Shown piece by piece: positions 1 to 9,681 of a stretch of 64,000 nucleotides of DNA. Below the pieces are notes generated by a model. The model searched no databases and was not told the DNA's origin. It saw nothing but the letters and a program-made list of their open reading frames with translations. Every line of letters starts with the position of its first letter. The first letter of the stretch is position 1. The DNA is from Leptolyngbya sp. SIO1E4. Its GTDB lineage: Bacteria > Cyanobacteriota > Cyanobacteriia > Phormidesmidales > Phormidesmidaceae. The stretch lies in contig JAAHFU020000004.1 in assembly GCA_010672825.2 (NCBI GenBank), positions 806,001-870,000 on the forward strand, in the 5' to 3' direction. Both the position numbers and the translations under genes were made by a program.

Positions 1-578
1 GCCATACGAGAAATAACATTAGTCAAGCGAAGTCTCTCTAAATAAGGTGCTGTCAACCTTAAAAGAGAGCGATTGGCAATTAGTAAGGTACCTCCTACTA
101 AAGCAATCACACAGCCGAAAAACAATACAATAATGTCCCAACGTCCTACCAGTTCAAAAGCCGGAACTAGGCCGACAACTGCCATTGCTGAAAGAGCGGC
201 TAGTCCAGTAAATCTCTCCAGAAAAACAGAAACCAAGGCAAGCTCTGGGTCACTGGTTTCTTTAGCCACTTGATAAACACGATAGACATCCCCTCCGAGC
301 GCACCTGGAAGAAATATATTGAGAAACATACCTGCAAAATAGCTCCCTAAAAGTTGGTAAGTAGGTAAGTCATAACCTGATGGGGAGAGAATGATCTGCC
401 AACGAATACAGCTCAACCACTGCAGACAAGTATAGAAGGCAAGTGCATAGATGATAAAACTAATAGATAGTTGATTGAATTGCATCCATGCATGCATCCA
501 GTCAAGTTTAGTGAAGAGAATGAAAAGAAGGACCGCACTAATAGCTACTTTTATGAAAAGCTTGACATTAATTATCAT
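1..578 (-). CDS. UPF0104 / LPG-synthase-TM-like membrane protein, 3' end cut by window
   Basis: An open frame reads from an ATG at 578 leftwards off the window edge with no stop, giving about 192 residues. It starts MIINVKLFIKVAISAVLLF and is strongly hydrophobic, with at least four membrane segments. The stretches GALGGDVYRVYQ and LERFTGLAAL match the conserved core of the UPF0104 family (lysylphosphatidylglycerol-synthase transmembrane region, TIGR00374-like). In that family a charged GGDxxR motif sits between membrane helices. Such proteins are often found beside glycosyltransferases and are thought to handle lipid-linked substrates. Here it lies at the 3' end of a minus-strand polysaccharide block, in agreement with that role. 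The exact substrate cannot be told. The family call is firm, the function is inferred. Confidence 0.8.
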   Translation of the reverse strand, partial: MIINVKLFIKVAISAVLLFILFTKLDWMHAWMQFNQLSISFIIYALAFYTCLQWLSCIRWQIILSPSGYDLPTYQLLGSYFAGMFLNIFLPGALGGDVYRVYQVAKETSDPELALVSVFLERFTGLAALSAMAVVGLVPAFELVGRWDIIVLFFGCVIALVGGTLLIANRSLLRLTAPYLERLRLTNVISRM

Positions 579-709
579 GATAATAACTAGCTAGGATTCG
601 TCAGTATTTGAGCATCTTGAAACTAATCTGAGAAAATCTAAGATGGAATTAATGCTTTAAGTTTCAAAAGTAATGTCAAAATTTAAGGCTATTTCTGTAT
701 CAAAGTAAG

Positions 710-1771
710 TTATCTTACACATGCTTTTAATCCTACTCTTTCAAGGACTTTAGAAAGCCAAAGAGCTACAGTGACCAACACAATACCACCGACAATTCGA
801 AGTATGATTGCAGCTAAAAGAGAAACTTGATTTCCCTGCAAAAGTAAGATGCCAAGTTTAAGGAATATCAGGCTTAAGATTCCGTTGATACAGAAAATTC
901 CAAGACTGTAGGTAGATAACGTCTTAACCAGAGATACTATATGTGGCGGTAGATCATCCGGATTAATGCTAAAGAAGCAGAGGAATAAGACAAATACACT
1001 GAGTATGCAAGAAAACATTGCATACTCAAAGGGGTTAGGATGGTCTCCTATAATCGATCTCAAGTAGCCATATTCCAATAGCATGAGTGTCGCAGTGGCG
1101 ACTATCGAGGCTCCCTTGATCCATACAGGTATCTTGTGAGAGAATTTGATTAACCAGGAAGACTGTTCATAAAAGAAAATACCCATAGCCATGTAGGCAA
1201 ACCAATATATAGGTAACGGTCGCGACATTATCTTCAACCCATGAATCAGAAAAAAATCAGGTTTATAGAGAATAGAAATATAAATAAATCCAAAAACAGC
1301 AAATTGAGCAGTAATGATAAATAAAAGGCGTTTATTTGTCAGGCGATATGAAATTAGCCAAGAAAAAATTGGAATAAGTATTATCATGACTAGCAGATAG
1401 TACGCTCCAGGAAAAACCTTACCTTGAGCCATCGGAGCTAAGATAGGAGCATCTCCTAACCGCCGAAATAGCCCAGCTATACTGAACCAAAATAGGGTTG
1501 GCACCAGTAATCGAAATATCCTGCTGCCGGCAACACTAAAAATATTAGACTCTTTTGTTTTATCAAAGCTCATTCTTAAAAGAAAGAATGATATTGTAAA
1601 CAATACAGGAACACAGAAACGAAGCGGGGCAAAAGCAACGTCTACCCAATATTTTGATTTTTCATAGGCTGTTTCCGGGATAAATATTCCATGGAAAAAA
1701 ACAACGGCAAGAATGCTGAAAGCTTTGAGAAGATCTAATGAAAAGATACGATCTTTAGCTGACTTTTTCAT
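710..1771 (-). CDS. Acyltransferase family 3 (OafA/NodX-like) membrane protein
   Basis: About 353 residues with roughly ten membrane segments. The N-terminus FSLDLLKAFSILAVVFFHG is the classic acyltransferase-3 signature, in which a first-helix RxxDxLRxxAxxxVxxxH-type pattern supplies the catalytic histidine. Members transfer acetyl, succinyl or other acyl groups to sugars of exopolysaccharide, O-antigen or glycolipid at the inner membrane. The ATG at 1771 (MKKSAKDR) is preferred over a GTG four codons upstream. It lies downstream of the large GT39-like gene on the same strand, so it probably decorates the glycan made by the neighbouring glycosyltransferases. The acyl donor and target are unknown. 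Confidence 0.8.
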   Translation of the reverse strand: MKKSAKDRIFSLDLLKAFSILAVVFFHGIFIPETAYEKSKYWVDVAFAPLRFCVPVLFTISFFLLRMSFDKTKESNIFSVAGSRIFRLLVPTLFWFSIAGLFRRLGDAPILAPMAQGKVFPGAYYLLVMIILIPIFSWLISYRLTNKRLLFIITAQFAVFGFIYISILYKPDFFLIHGLKIMSRPLPIYWFAYMAMGIFFYEQSSWLIKFSHKIPVWIKGASIVATATLMLLEYGYLRSIIGDHPNPFEYAMFSCILSVFVLFLCFFSINPDDLPPHIVSLVKTLSTYSLGIFCINGILSLIFLKLGILLLQGNQVSLLAAIILRIVGGIVLVTVALWLSKVLERVGLKACVR

Positions 1772-1851
1772 GACGAGAATCACTTCAATAAAATTCGAGA
1801 TGAGTATATGACTAAATACTGGGTGCTCTTAGGTTCAAGGAGAGCATTAAC

Positions 1852-4800
1852 TTAATAAGCTCCAAAGTTTCCCCCTCGATCAGGAATCCTTTGTAAAGTT
1901 CCTGTATTCTTTTCCCATAACTTCACCCTAGTACCGTAAGTACTAAAAACAGGTTGCCCTAGGGATTGGAGATAGTTAAAAAAGCGGGCTAGTTCTGGAT
2001 CTTTGGGAAGTTGACGGTCAAACGTATGAATCCATACCCGATTTGATGATTCTAAAACTTGTTTGAGTTGATCAGAGTTTGCGAGTAAAACACCCCCTTC
2101 CCATCGATCAATGACTCTTCCTTCATGTTTATATACAGCATCAAAGAAAGACATCCGATGCATCAAGTAGTAATCTGCACCTCCTATAGTGTTAGCGTGC
2201 CCAGCAGGAACATTAGAGATAACAACATCTCCTGGTCTTCGTTGCCTTTGAATAAATTCTGAGGCATCCATATGTCTTGGGCGGAGCGACTCATCATAGC
2301 TCATAAGAACTCGGATAGGCTCTATATTCAGGCTTAAAAATAAAACCATACTAAGAGTTAAGATCTTTCTCCATAATCCATCTTTATTGATAAGTGTATC
2401 GATACGAACTCCAAGGTCATGAACACTTCTAAATGCACCATAGACTGATAATAAGATGAATATTGGATAGGTAGGATATGTATATCGTGCAGCCTTCAGA
2501 AAAACCATGACTGTAATAACCGCAATATTTATAAATATTGCCAAAAACAAGGTGTTTATTTTTTTGCTTGGTTTAAACAGGAAATATATGAATCCGATAA
2601 AAAAAAGAAAACTATAGATGACATACATCCGATTGACACCAACGAAGAAATTTGTGGCGAAAACAGACATATTATTGAACTGAAGTTTTATGAATGATGT
2701 TGTATAGGATGAGAGTCCTATAAGTGGAGTCAATGATTTAATTTTGACAAAGTAAATATTGAAGGCGAAAATCATCATGGTAATGAAGCTGCTAACAAAA
2801 ATAGGCCAGTCTTCTAATAGCTTCAAAGGTTTGTAATGGAATAGAAATAAAATAAAAAAACCTGGCAACAAGAGCAGTGTGACTTCTTGAGAGAGCAATG
2901 TAAGCGTGAGGAAGATAAAAAATAAGTGTTGACAGGTGCGATCGCGTTTTGTGATAAATCCTTCTAAGAATGCCCAAAATGTAGCTGTGGTGAAGAACTG
3001 GGCAAGTTGATAGAAGCGAATATTACGGGAATACCAAAGTTCCCAGGGATCAATCGCTAAGATGGCTGTTACCAATAAGGCCAGGAGTATATTGCCTGTT
3101 AGATAGCGCGTAAAGTAAAAGACTAAGATGAGTGTGGCTATCCCAACAACCACAGAAAAGAGGCGAGCATTGACTAGTGAATCACCAAGGATGCGTAACC
3201 AAATAGCTAAAAGATAATGGTAGACAGGGCTGCGGGTATACCAAATACCTGATGATGCGATTGGTGCACCTGTTTTAAGGATGCCTCGAACGGCATCCCA
3301 AGAGACATTTTCGTCCGGTTCAGGATTGTCATAACCGAGGTGATTAAGTCGGAGAAATAGGCCGATGGCCAAAATGACATATAGAAGCCAAGAGAAGTGG
3401 TTTTGACTCCAGTTAGACAATAGTTTTCTTAGTCCCTGATAACTAATCGCTTTTACGGTCCTGATTCTCCAAGTTATTCGAGGTATAAAACTACCGTGAT
3501 CTTGAGAAATCGAAGTAAGACTCTTTCCCATAGCTCCTATTCCTACAGCCAGTATTCCAGTCACAATAATTACTGTGAATCCGAGGATGCCTTGGAATAA
3601 ATTAATAGGGAGTGTAACCAGACTGAACCCCAATATCCCTACGAAGCCAACACCGACCCAGATTAACCGGGAACCGATATCATGGCGTCGCCAAAGGACA
3701 CTCAATCCGGTGAACAAACCAATTATGATGGAGGACACAATCAGAATCTTGTTGGTATGGGCATGAGCAAACCAGATGCCTGCTTCTGCTTCGGCATAAC
3801 GATGCTTCAATAAACCGATACCAATGAGAAAAAAAACAATAGGAAGCGCAAAGATGCTACTGATTGAACTGTGATGCAGATTGAACTGTGATGTAGATTG
3901 AGTAAATCTTCCTAATCCCCAGCTGCCAAAGAGTACCATTGCTGTTGTTAGGCTAATCCAACCCATGAGATGGCGTAATCCATCGGGATAGTTGAGTAAA
4001 TAAGCATCACCTTCATAGGTTCGGTAAAAAACTGATGGTTCTGGAGATCTTAAGAGTGTGACTGGTATCCCTTGGCCAGCTCCTGTTACCCAGTCTTTCA
4101 ATGGTTTAGGGAGAGACGTCCAGGTGTCATCCGTTTGAATGGGCGCTATGACCGGGTCGCTAACACTGGTTTCAGCCCATCCGTCTAAATAAAAGCGCAA
4201 CAGACCATCGGGGCTGAGAGTCTGTTCTTGTTGTCGAGACCAATCGGCATCCCAAAAATGACTCAAATTTACGGCAATAGTGTTCGATCCAGGGTGCAGC
4301 AGATTGGTGACTTCATACAGATGAAGTTGATTGCCGTCGCCATTGTGATAGTGTTTGAGCAAGTGGCCGTTAAGGGTAATCCCATATTTTTCATCGCCAG
4401 CAAACCGAAGAAATCCTCGTTGAAAGTGATCAGGTATTTGCCAGTCACATCGCAACCACAGTTCACCTGTAGGTTCTTCGTTAGCTGTAATCCAACTTCC
4501 TTGGAGGGGGCGTTGAAAAATACGCTCTCGAACCCGTGAATAAGTGGTTTCCGTAACGGGAATTGTTCCCAAACTTTCAATCCAGTCGTAGTCGGGAAAA
4601 TCAGGTTCGAACCAGAAAAATTGTTGGCGGTTTGGCCCTTGAGTTGCCAATTGCCAGGGTACATTGCCGGTTGTGAGGGATATAGGAGCTTGGCCAAGAA
4701 TAGAATACACCGCTCCTTCAAGAACGAATCGAGCTGTTTCGTGACTATCTTGCACCTCAATAGCGATAACATTTTCTCCGGGTTGGAGATAATAAGTCAG

Positions 4801-5235
4801 GTCTAAGTATGTCGTGAGTTTCCAGTCACGAGCATGGGAAATCTGGACCCAATCAGGAATATTCCAACGATAAGGGGTACTGTCATTGATACCCTGATAT
4901 AGTTCACTGCGTTTGGCTGCAAAACCAGCTGTATTGCGAGGAGTACTTACTTCTTGGGCCACAATTTTACCGTTTACATAGAGGATGTAATCGTTGTCTG
5001 CACTTAATCGCAACCAGGCTACCTCAGGTACATCTGGTAACGTAAAACGATGGCGAGCATAAAGCCGGTAGCTGGGTTCGGGAGCTGTTATCCAGCGAGT
5101 ACTGTTGGACCAAGCAACGGGTTCAACGGGAATGGGAGGTTTGTCCCATGCGATGAAGATTAGGGTCCCCAATAAGATGCCAAGCAAGCTCAGAATACTG
5201 AGGGAAACCCAACGGTTGAAGATGTTGATGGTCAT
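1852..5235 (-). CDS. Large GT39/ArnT-like membrane glycosyltransferase with N-terminal carbohydrate-binding-like domains
   Basis: A 1127-residue protein. After one N-terminal membrane anchor (residues about 11-30) there are two beta-sandwich-like modules (about 45-180 and 235-335). Both carry the ILYVNGK / ITLNGHLL pattern of the galactose-binding-like domains found at the N-terminus of alpha-L-rhamnosidases. A block of membrane helices follows, then a dolichyl-phosphate-mannosyltransferase-type (PMT_2/GT39) domain from about residue 610. Its first outward loop holds NPEPDENVSWD, the acidic pair expected at the active site, followed by TRSPVYHYLLAIWLRILGDS. The family uses lipid-linked sugars on the outer face of the inner membrane. 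The periplasmic sandwiches would sit beside the active site and may hold the acceptor glycan. The fusion is unusual in length: plain GT39 proteins are 450-600 residues. Confidence 0.75.
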   Translation of the reverse strand: MTINIFNRWVSLSILSLLGILLGTLIFIAWDKPPIPVEPVAWSNSTRWITAPEPSYRLYARHRFTLPDVPEVAWLRLSADNDYILYVNGKIVAQEVSTPRNTAGFAAKRSELYQGINDSTPYRWNIPDWVQISHARDWKLTTYLDLTYYLQPGENVIAIEVQDSHETARFVLEGAVYSILGQAPISLTTGNVPWQLATQGPNRQQFFWFEPDFPDYDWIESLGTIPVTETTYSRVRERIFQRPLQGSWITANEEPTGELWLRCDWQIPDHFQRGFLRFAGDEKYGITLNGHLLKHYHNGDGNQLHLYEVTNLLHPGSNTIAVNLSHFWDADWSRQQEQTLSPDGLLRFYLDGWAETSVSDPVIAPIQTDDTWTSLPKPLKDWVTGAGQGIPVTLLRSPEPSVFYRTYEGDAYLLNYPDGLRHLMGWISLTTAMVLFGSWGLGRFTQSTSQFNLHHSSISSIFALPIVFFLIGIGLLKHRYAEAEAGIWFAHAHTNKILIVSSIIIGLFTGLSVLWRRHDIGSRLIWVGVGFVGILGFSLVTLPINLFQGILGFTVIIVTGILAVGIGAMGKSLTSISQDHGSFIPRITWRIRTVKAISYQGLRKLLSNWSQNHFSWLLYVILAIGLFLRLNHLGYDNPEPDENVSWDAVRGILKTGAPIASSGIWYTRSPVYHYLLAIWLRILGDSLVNARLFSVVVGIATLILVFYFTRYLTGNILLALLVTAILAIDPWELWYSRNIRFYQLAQFFTTATFWAFLEGFITKRDRTCQHLFFIFLTLTLLSQEVTLLLLPGFFILFLFHYKPLKLLEDWPIFVSSFITMMIFAFNIYFVKIKSLTPLIGLSSYTTSFIKLQFNNMSVFATNFFVGVNRMYVIYSFLFFIGFIYFLFKPSKKINTLFLAIFINIAVITVMVFLKAARYTYPTYPIFILLSVYGAFRSVHDLGVRIDTLINKDGLWRKILTLSMVLFLSLNIEPIRVLMSYDESLRPRHMDASEFIQRQRRPGDVVISNVPAGHANTIGGADYYLMHRMSFFDAVYKHEGRVIDRWEGGVLLANSDQLKQVLESSNRVWIHTFDRQLPKDPELARFFNYLQSLGQPVFSTYGTRVKLWEKNTGTLQRIPDRGGNFGAY

Positions 5236-5272
5236 ACTGAGAAGAGAAATTTTGGGCTAACAGCGAATCCAA

Positions 5273-6706
5273 CTAGGGCCAACGACTTGGATCAACCGAT
5301 TGGCGATAGCGCTCCCATGCCTGATTAAGGTTTTGATTGTGATACTCCTCCCAGGCAAAATGGGTATAGACTTGGCCTAGTAATGCAGTATTCGGTTGTT
5401 GAAAATTTTGTTGAATCTCCACTAATCTCTGCGCAACGACAGCGGATTGGTCGAAATTACCATTAATACTATGAGTCAGCATGAGGTTATACAGCGCTTC
5501 TAAATGACCGGGAAAAACCTCTAAGACTTGCTCGAGTTGATGAATAGCTCCAGCGGGTTTGGCTCTTAGGTGACCTTGTCGTGCTTTAGGACTGTCTAGG
5601 AAATTAGCTTGACTAGGCAAACGATGCTCACTCGGGCGATTAGGCAGTATGGGGGTCTCAAAGTAATCGACAGCACTATTCAGTAAGGCGATCGCTAGAT
5701 AGATACGCGCCAAGCATGCGTGAGGATCTTGTTCTAATGCTTGGCGCAAATATTCAATCGCTCTACCATATTCTCCCCGCTGATATCGTTCTATGCCAGT
5801 TGCTAAAGCGATCCGAGCAGAATGGGGGTGCCCTTGATAAAATTCTGCATGAGCCAGTCGTGTTTGAAAGGTTTCATCACATTGGAAATTTGGATACCAC
5901 GTCGCAACTCTTTGACTCGTGGTAATCACTTTGGGATAGTTGCCGGATACTAACCAAGTATCTAATTGAACGTTGAGCACATTAACTGCCAAGATGGACA
6001 GGCTAATGAGTGTAAGAAGACTACCCCAATAGGGAACCAGCCAACGCAGATCCCACCATATTTCAGAGGTATTAGGCAGCCTCACGTATAAACCAATTAG
6101 GAGCCATACCAGGAGCACCAAGCTTAAAATCCATCCTTTGCCAATAAATCCTAAAACGCTATTGCGATAGCCCAATCCTTCCAACAAGAAGTAATCCCAG
6201 GATGATGCTTGGAAGAAGCGACTATCTGGAATCGTTAATCCCAACGTAAGGGGAGTTGTCCGATCGGGGAGCAAGGGAATATTGCGCTTCCACTGAGCTT
6301 GTACTGTGGGCAAATTATGTTCAACATGCCGGGTAATTTGCTGGTTTTGTGCGTAAAGGTTTGTCGTTACCGCATCGAGGCCTGAAACCCATGTAGCTAA
6401 CAGATAGGGCGTTAATAGAATAATCCCGAATGCTTGCCAGGCGAAGAAACGTGATAAGCGCTGGGTATCAAGCAGTAGGGCGATCGCCCCCGCTGCCACA
6501 GCTGCCAGAGTAAATCCCTTCAGCAGCAGAATGCTCTTGAGGTTAATACCAAAAGCATTTAAGGTCTCCTCAGGAAGGTGATACCAAGGAGCCTTTGATA
6601 CCATGGCGAAGAGTACAACACTCCCCCAAAAAATCAGCCGTTCTCGGGTAAATGGCCGCAACCAATCCTCTATAGAGAGTAACCATCGGGAAATTTGCAC
6701 CAACAT
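5273..6706 (-). CDS. Membrane protein with C-terminal TPR repeats
   Basis: A 477-residue protein that I cannot assign to a named family. It has about five hydrophobic segments in the first 245 residues with a periplasmic-looking loop between them. A soluble part follows, with tetratricopeptide-like repeats from about residue 295 (RIALATGIERYQRGEYGRAI, then YLRQALEQDPHACLARIY). The last repeats end near the C-terminus (HFAWEEYHNQNLNQAWERYR). It starts 37 bases after the 5' end of the GT39-like gene and reads in the same direction, so the two are probably cotranscribed. TPR membrane proteins of this kind often accompany exopolysaccharide assembly as scaffolds. That role here is inference from context only. 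Confidence 0.6.
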   Translation of the reverse strand: MLVQISRWLLSIEDWLRPFTRERLIFWGSVVLFAMVSKAPWYHLPEETLNAFGINLKSILLLKGFTLAAVAAGAIALLLDTQRLSRFFAWQAFGIILLTPYLLATWVSGLDAVTTNLYAQNQQITRHVEHNLPTVQAQWKRNIPLLPDRTTPLTLGLTIPDSRFFQASSWDYFLLEGLGYRNSVLGFIGKGWILSLVLLVWLLIGLYVRLPNTSEIWWDLRWLVPYWGSLLTLISLSILAVNVLNVQLDTWLVSGNYPKVITTSQRVATWYPNFQCDETFQTRLAHAEFYQGHPHSARIALATGIERYQRGEYGRAIEYLRQALEQDPHACLARIYLAIALLNSAVDYFETPILPNRPSEHRLPSQANFLDSPKARQGHLRAKPAGAIHQLEQVLEVFPGHLEALYNLMLTHSINGNFDQSAVVAQRLVEIQQNFQQPNTALLGQVYTHFAWEEYHNQNLNQAWERYRQSVDPSRWP

Positions 6707-6789
6707 GGAGCTAGATAATGAATTATGAATATTGATAAGAGATTTTGAGAATCCGTTGGATTGGTTCTAGGGGATATTCTGAGATGAGG

Positions 6790-8388
6790 CTAGGAGGTCA
6801 CATCCAACATCTGGATGGTGTCACCAGGTTGTAAGCCATTGGGATACAGAATTACCTGATCACCTGGAGACAATCCATCAATCACCTGCCGTTGATTATC
6901 TTTTAGAGGGCCTAGCTTTAGCGATCTCACAACGGCTCTGTCATCTTCCACGACCATAACCATTCCTTCACCAGCAGACAGATGAACGACTGCACTTTCA
7001 GGAATTAATACACCGACTTCAGGTTTTGACAGATGCACATAGCCTTGTAAGCCAGGAGACAACTCTACATCTGGAACACCAATCCAAACAGAGTAGGTGT
7101 ACTGGCGATCAATACCCACACGACCAGGAATAAAATCTTCGGTTTCAATCGCAGGGTTTACTCGTAGAACCTCACCTTCAAAGGTTTGACCAGCGTATGC
7201 CATAAGTCTCACGAGAGCTGCATCGCCCACTTGCACATCGTTTAATCGGGTTTGATCGACATAGGCTTGAAACACTAGATTTTGATCCAACACCATAGCC
7301 GCTTCGGTATTATTGGGTTGGATAAGTTCTCCTTCATCAACATTCACCGAACTCAACAAACCACTCGTTGTGGCATAAATCATGGTTTGATCAAATGCCC
7401 GTAATGCTTCATTTAACAACGTTGTCCGATTCTCTACAGTCAACAAAGCTTTTTCCAGTCGAATATCCTCGAATTCAGTTACCCGTATTAGGGTTTGCTG
7501 ATCGTACTGCATTTGTTGTCGATGGCGAACGACAGTATTTTGAGCATCACTTATCACTTTTTGAGTGGCTACGCTACCCCGTTGAGTGCGTAAGAACTCT
7601 TGCTGAACCTTCGCAAAGTCATTTTGAGCTTGTTGAAGTTCTATTTGTGATAGGGCTCCTTCATCGACTAATAATTGGACACTCTCTAAGTGAGCTTGGG
7701 CATTGTCTAGCTGAGTTTGTAGAGCTTCTAAGTCAATACTCTGCTGATCCGTCACCAAAGCTGTGACCTGATGGAGTTGCTCTTCTGCCTCTGCAAACTG
7801 CAACTGGCTAATGTCTATCCTATTTTGCAGTTGTTCCAATCTAGTGAGTCTTGAGTGTTCTACAGCTAGCAGATTCGCCCTAGCTGTGGCCAAATTAAGT
7901 TGCGCAATCTCGATATCGTTCTCGAGTTTGCCCGGATCAAGGCGCAAGAGTAGATCGCCAGCTTCCACCCATGTTCCTTCTTCGAAGTAGACTTCTTGGA
8001 CAACTCCTTCGACCGTTGGTCGAAGTTCAACTTTTTCTTGGGCGACTACTTCTCCGGGTGCTGCAAGCGACGATTCAAATTCTTCTGATGCAAGAGTGAC
8101 AACTTCCACCTCAATGGGTTTTCCTGCGGCCCTTTGTTTTGCCGGATAGCCCTTTGACGAGCTGTAGTAAGCAGCCCCTGGATCCCTGAGAGAGGGTATC
8201 AGAACCATTTTTGTTAAGATTCCCATAATGCCAAGCGATCCAAGTACTAAGCTCATCAGAAGGAAGCGTTGTAAAGGCTTAGGTTCAATTACAAATCTGG
8301 ATGTAAGGGGGAAGGGCATGATTTTTCCATCTCCCAAATAAAGTGATTGAGTCTCTAGAGAACTTTTGTCTGTAGTAACAGAAATCAA
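6790..8388 (-). CDS. HlyD/RND-type periplasmic adaptor (membrane fusion protein)
   Basis: A 532-residue protein with one membrane anchor (about residues 41-62), then the standard adaptor order. A lipoyl/barrel-sandwich half (VELRPTVEGVVQEVYFEEG) is followed by a long coiled-coil hairpin (about 150-330, rich in Q, L, E and A), a second lipoyl half (TSGLLSSVNVDEGELIQ), a beta-barrel (DAALVRLMAYAGQTFEGEV) and a membrane-proximal domain ending QVILYPNGLQPGDTIQML. Such adaptors bridge an inner-membrane transporter to an outer-membrane channel. No transporter lies beside it, so it may serve polysaccharide or lipid export from this block. The first codon is TTG directly next to the GT4 stop. An ATG at 8319 (MPFPLTSRF) is an alternative start. 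Confidence 0.8.
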   Translation of the reverse strand: MISVTTDKSSLETQSLYLGDGKIMPFPLTSRFVIEPKPLQRFLLMSLVLGSLGIMGILTKMVLIPSLRDPGAAYYSSSKGYPAKQRAAGKPIEVEVVTLASEEFESSLAAPGEVVAQEKVELRPTVEGVVQEVYFEEGTWVEAGDLLLRLDPGKLENDIEIAQLNLATARANLLAVEHSRLTRLEQLQNRIDISQLQFAEAEEQLHQVTALVTDQQSIDLEALQTQLDNAQAHLESVQLLVDEGALSQIELQQAQNDFAKVQQEFLRTQRGSVATQKVISDAQNTVVRHRQQMQYDQQTLIRVTEFEDIRLEKALLTVENRTTLLNEALRAFDQTMIYATTSGLLSSVNVDEGELIQPNNTEAAMVLDQNLVFQAYVDQTRLNDVQVGDAALVRLMAYAGQTFEGEVLRVNPAIETEDFIPGRVGIDRQYTYSVWIGVPDVELSPGLQGYVHLSKPEVGVLIPESAVVHLSAGEGMVMVVEDDRAVVRSLKLGPLKDNQRQVIDGLSPGDQVILYPNGLQPGDTIQMLDVTS

Positions 8389-9594
8389 CTAAGCAGCTGT
8401 AGAGCGCAAGGCTTGCTCAAATACCTGTTGCCAACACGGCACAATTTTGGACCAGTTAAAGTGTTCTTGAATATGGTTTAATCCATTGCGACCTAACTGA
8501 TTACCATAGTCAGGATCAGCCAGCACAGTTAGAACTCCCTCAACTAATGCTTGGACATCTTTCTCAGGAATAAGTATCCCTGTCTGGCCTGATGTAATAA
8601 CATCACTGATACCACCTACAGCACTAGCCACTACTGGTCGCTCGTGAGCCAGTGCCTCAATCATGACAATTCCTAACCCTTCTGTGTCTCCCTTACTGTC
8701 TACAATTGCAGGCAGAATGAAGACATCACAATTAGCATACTCATTGGCGAGTTCTTCTTTCGTGATAAAGCCTAAGAAACGAACGGAATCGTACAATCCC
8801 ATTGCATTACATTGGGCTTTCAATTCCTCTTCAAGAATGCCTTTACCCACAACTCTAAGTTCTACAGTATGTTCGGCTAGAATTTTTGGCATCGCATCTA
8901 ATAAGTACCGTAAACCCTTACGTTCATCAAGACGACCAACAAACAATAAGCGTGGAATTTCATCTTCTCTTCTAGGTTTAGGTATCTTTGCTTCAATAGT
9001 GAGCCCGTAAGGAATGATACTCACTGAACCATCGTGAATAGTTTCCCGGATCAGCTTATGAGTAAAGCTAGAGTTTGCTGTAATACCTGTTGCTCGTTTA
9101 GTTAACCAACGCAAAATTGGTTTTACAAAACCAAACTTACGCATTAGCAATAATTCTGCACCATGAAAACTGAACACCATGGGGATGCCAAGAATGCGGC
9201 TAGCAGGAAAAGCCATTACACCATGAGGAAATGGCCAGTGGACATGGAGTAAATCAGGTTTTTCACGTAGACAGACCCAAAATAACTGAATGCTTCCTAG
9301 CAAAATATAGGTGGCAGCTGCTAAGAGATACAGTGGTTGACGTTGAAGCTTGGTGGGTGCACCATCACGAGCTAGATTCTCATATCTTCTAATGCAGTAT
9401 CGGAAACGATGGACACGAATATCATCCATCACATAACCTTTTGAACCTTCATAAGCAGGTGCAAACACAGTAAATTTTGTACCTGCTAGTTGTAAGCGAA
9501 TCATGGTTTCACGCAAGAAAGTTGCATGATTTCCATCAGGTGTAACTGGGTAGGCTGACGTAATGGTCAAAATATGACCAGTTTGCTGTTTCAT
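8389..9594 (-). CDS. Glycosyltransferase family 4
   Basis: About 401 residues from the ATG at 9594 (MKQQTGHILTITSAYP). The frame stays open to a TTG at 9672, but the extra 26 residues do not resemble the family. The N-terminal Rossmann domain has the acceptor-side HATFLRETMIRL pattern and HVHWPFPHG. The C-terminal GT-B domain has LFVGRLDERKGLRYLLDA and the donor-binding EGLGIVMIEALAHERPVVAS motif (EX7E type). This supports a retaining glycosyltransferase using a nucleotide-sugar in the cytoplasm. It sits between a GT2 gene upstream and a HlyD-type adaptor downstream, with the stop touching the adaptor start. The sugar specificity cannot be read from the sequence. Confidence 0.88.
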   Translation of the reverse strand: MKQQTGHILTITSAYPVTPDGNHATFLRETMIRLQLAGTKFTVFAPAYEGSKGYVMDDIRVHRFRYCIRRYENLARDGAPTKLQRQPLYLLAAATYILLGSIQLFWVCLREKPDLLHVHWPFPHGVMAFPASRILGIPMVFSFHGAELLLMRKFGFVKPILRWLTKRATGITANSSFTHKLIRETIHDGSVSIIPYGLTIEAKIPKPRREDEIPRLLFVGRLDERKGLRYLLDAMPKILAEHTVELRVVGKGILEEELKAQCNAMGLYDSVRFLGFITKEELANEYANCDVFILPAIVDSKGDTEGLGIVMIEALAHERPVVASAVGGISDVITSGQTGILIPEKDVQALVEGVLTVLADPDYGNQLGRNGLNHIQEHFNWSKIVPCWQQVFEQALRSTAA

Positions 9595-9681
9595 AGTCCA
9601 ACATGTGAGTAATGTCTGAGCTCGTTTAGGTAGTTGCCCCAATGCATTTGAGATGTTTAAGCATTGGAGCAACCACGGAAA

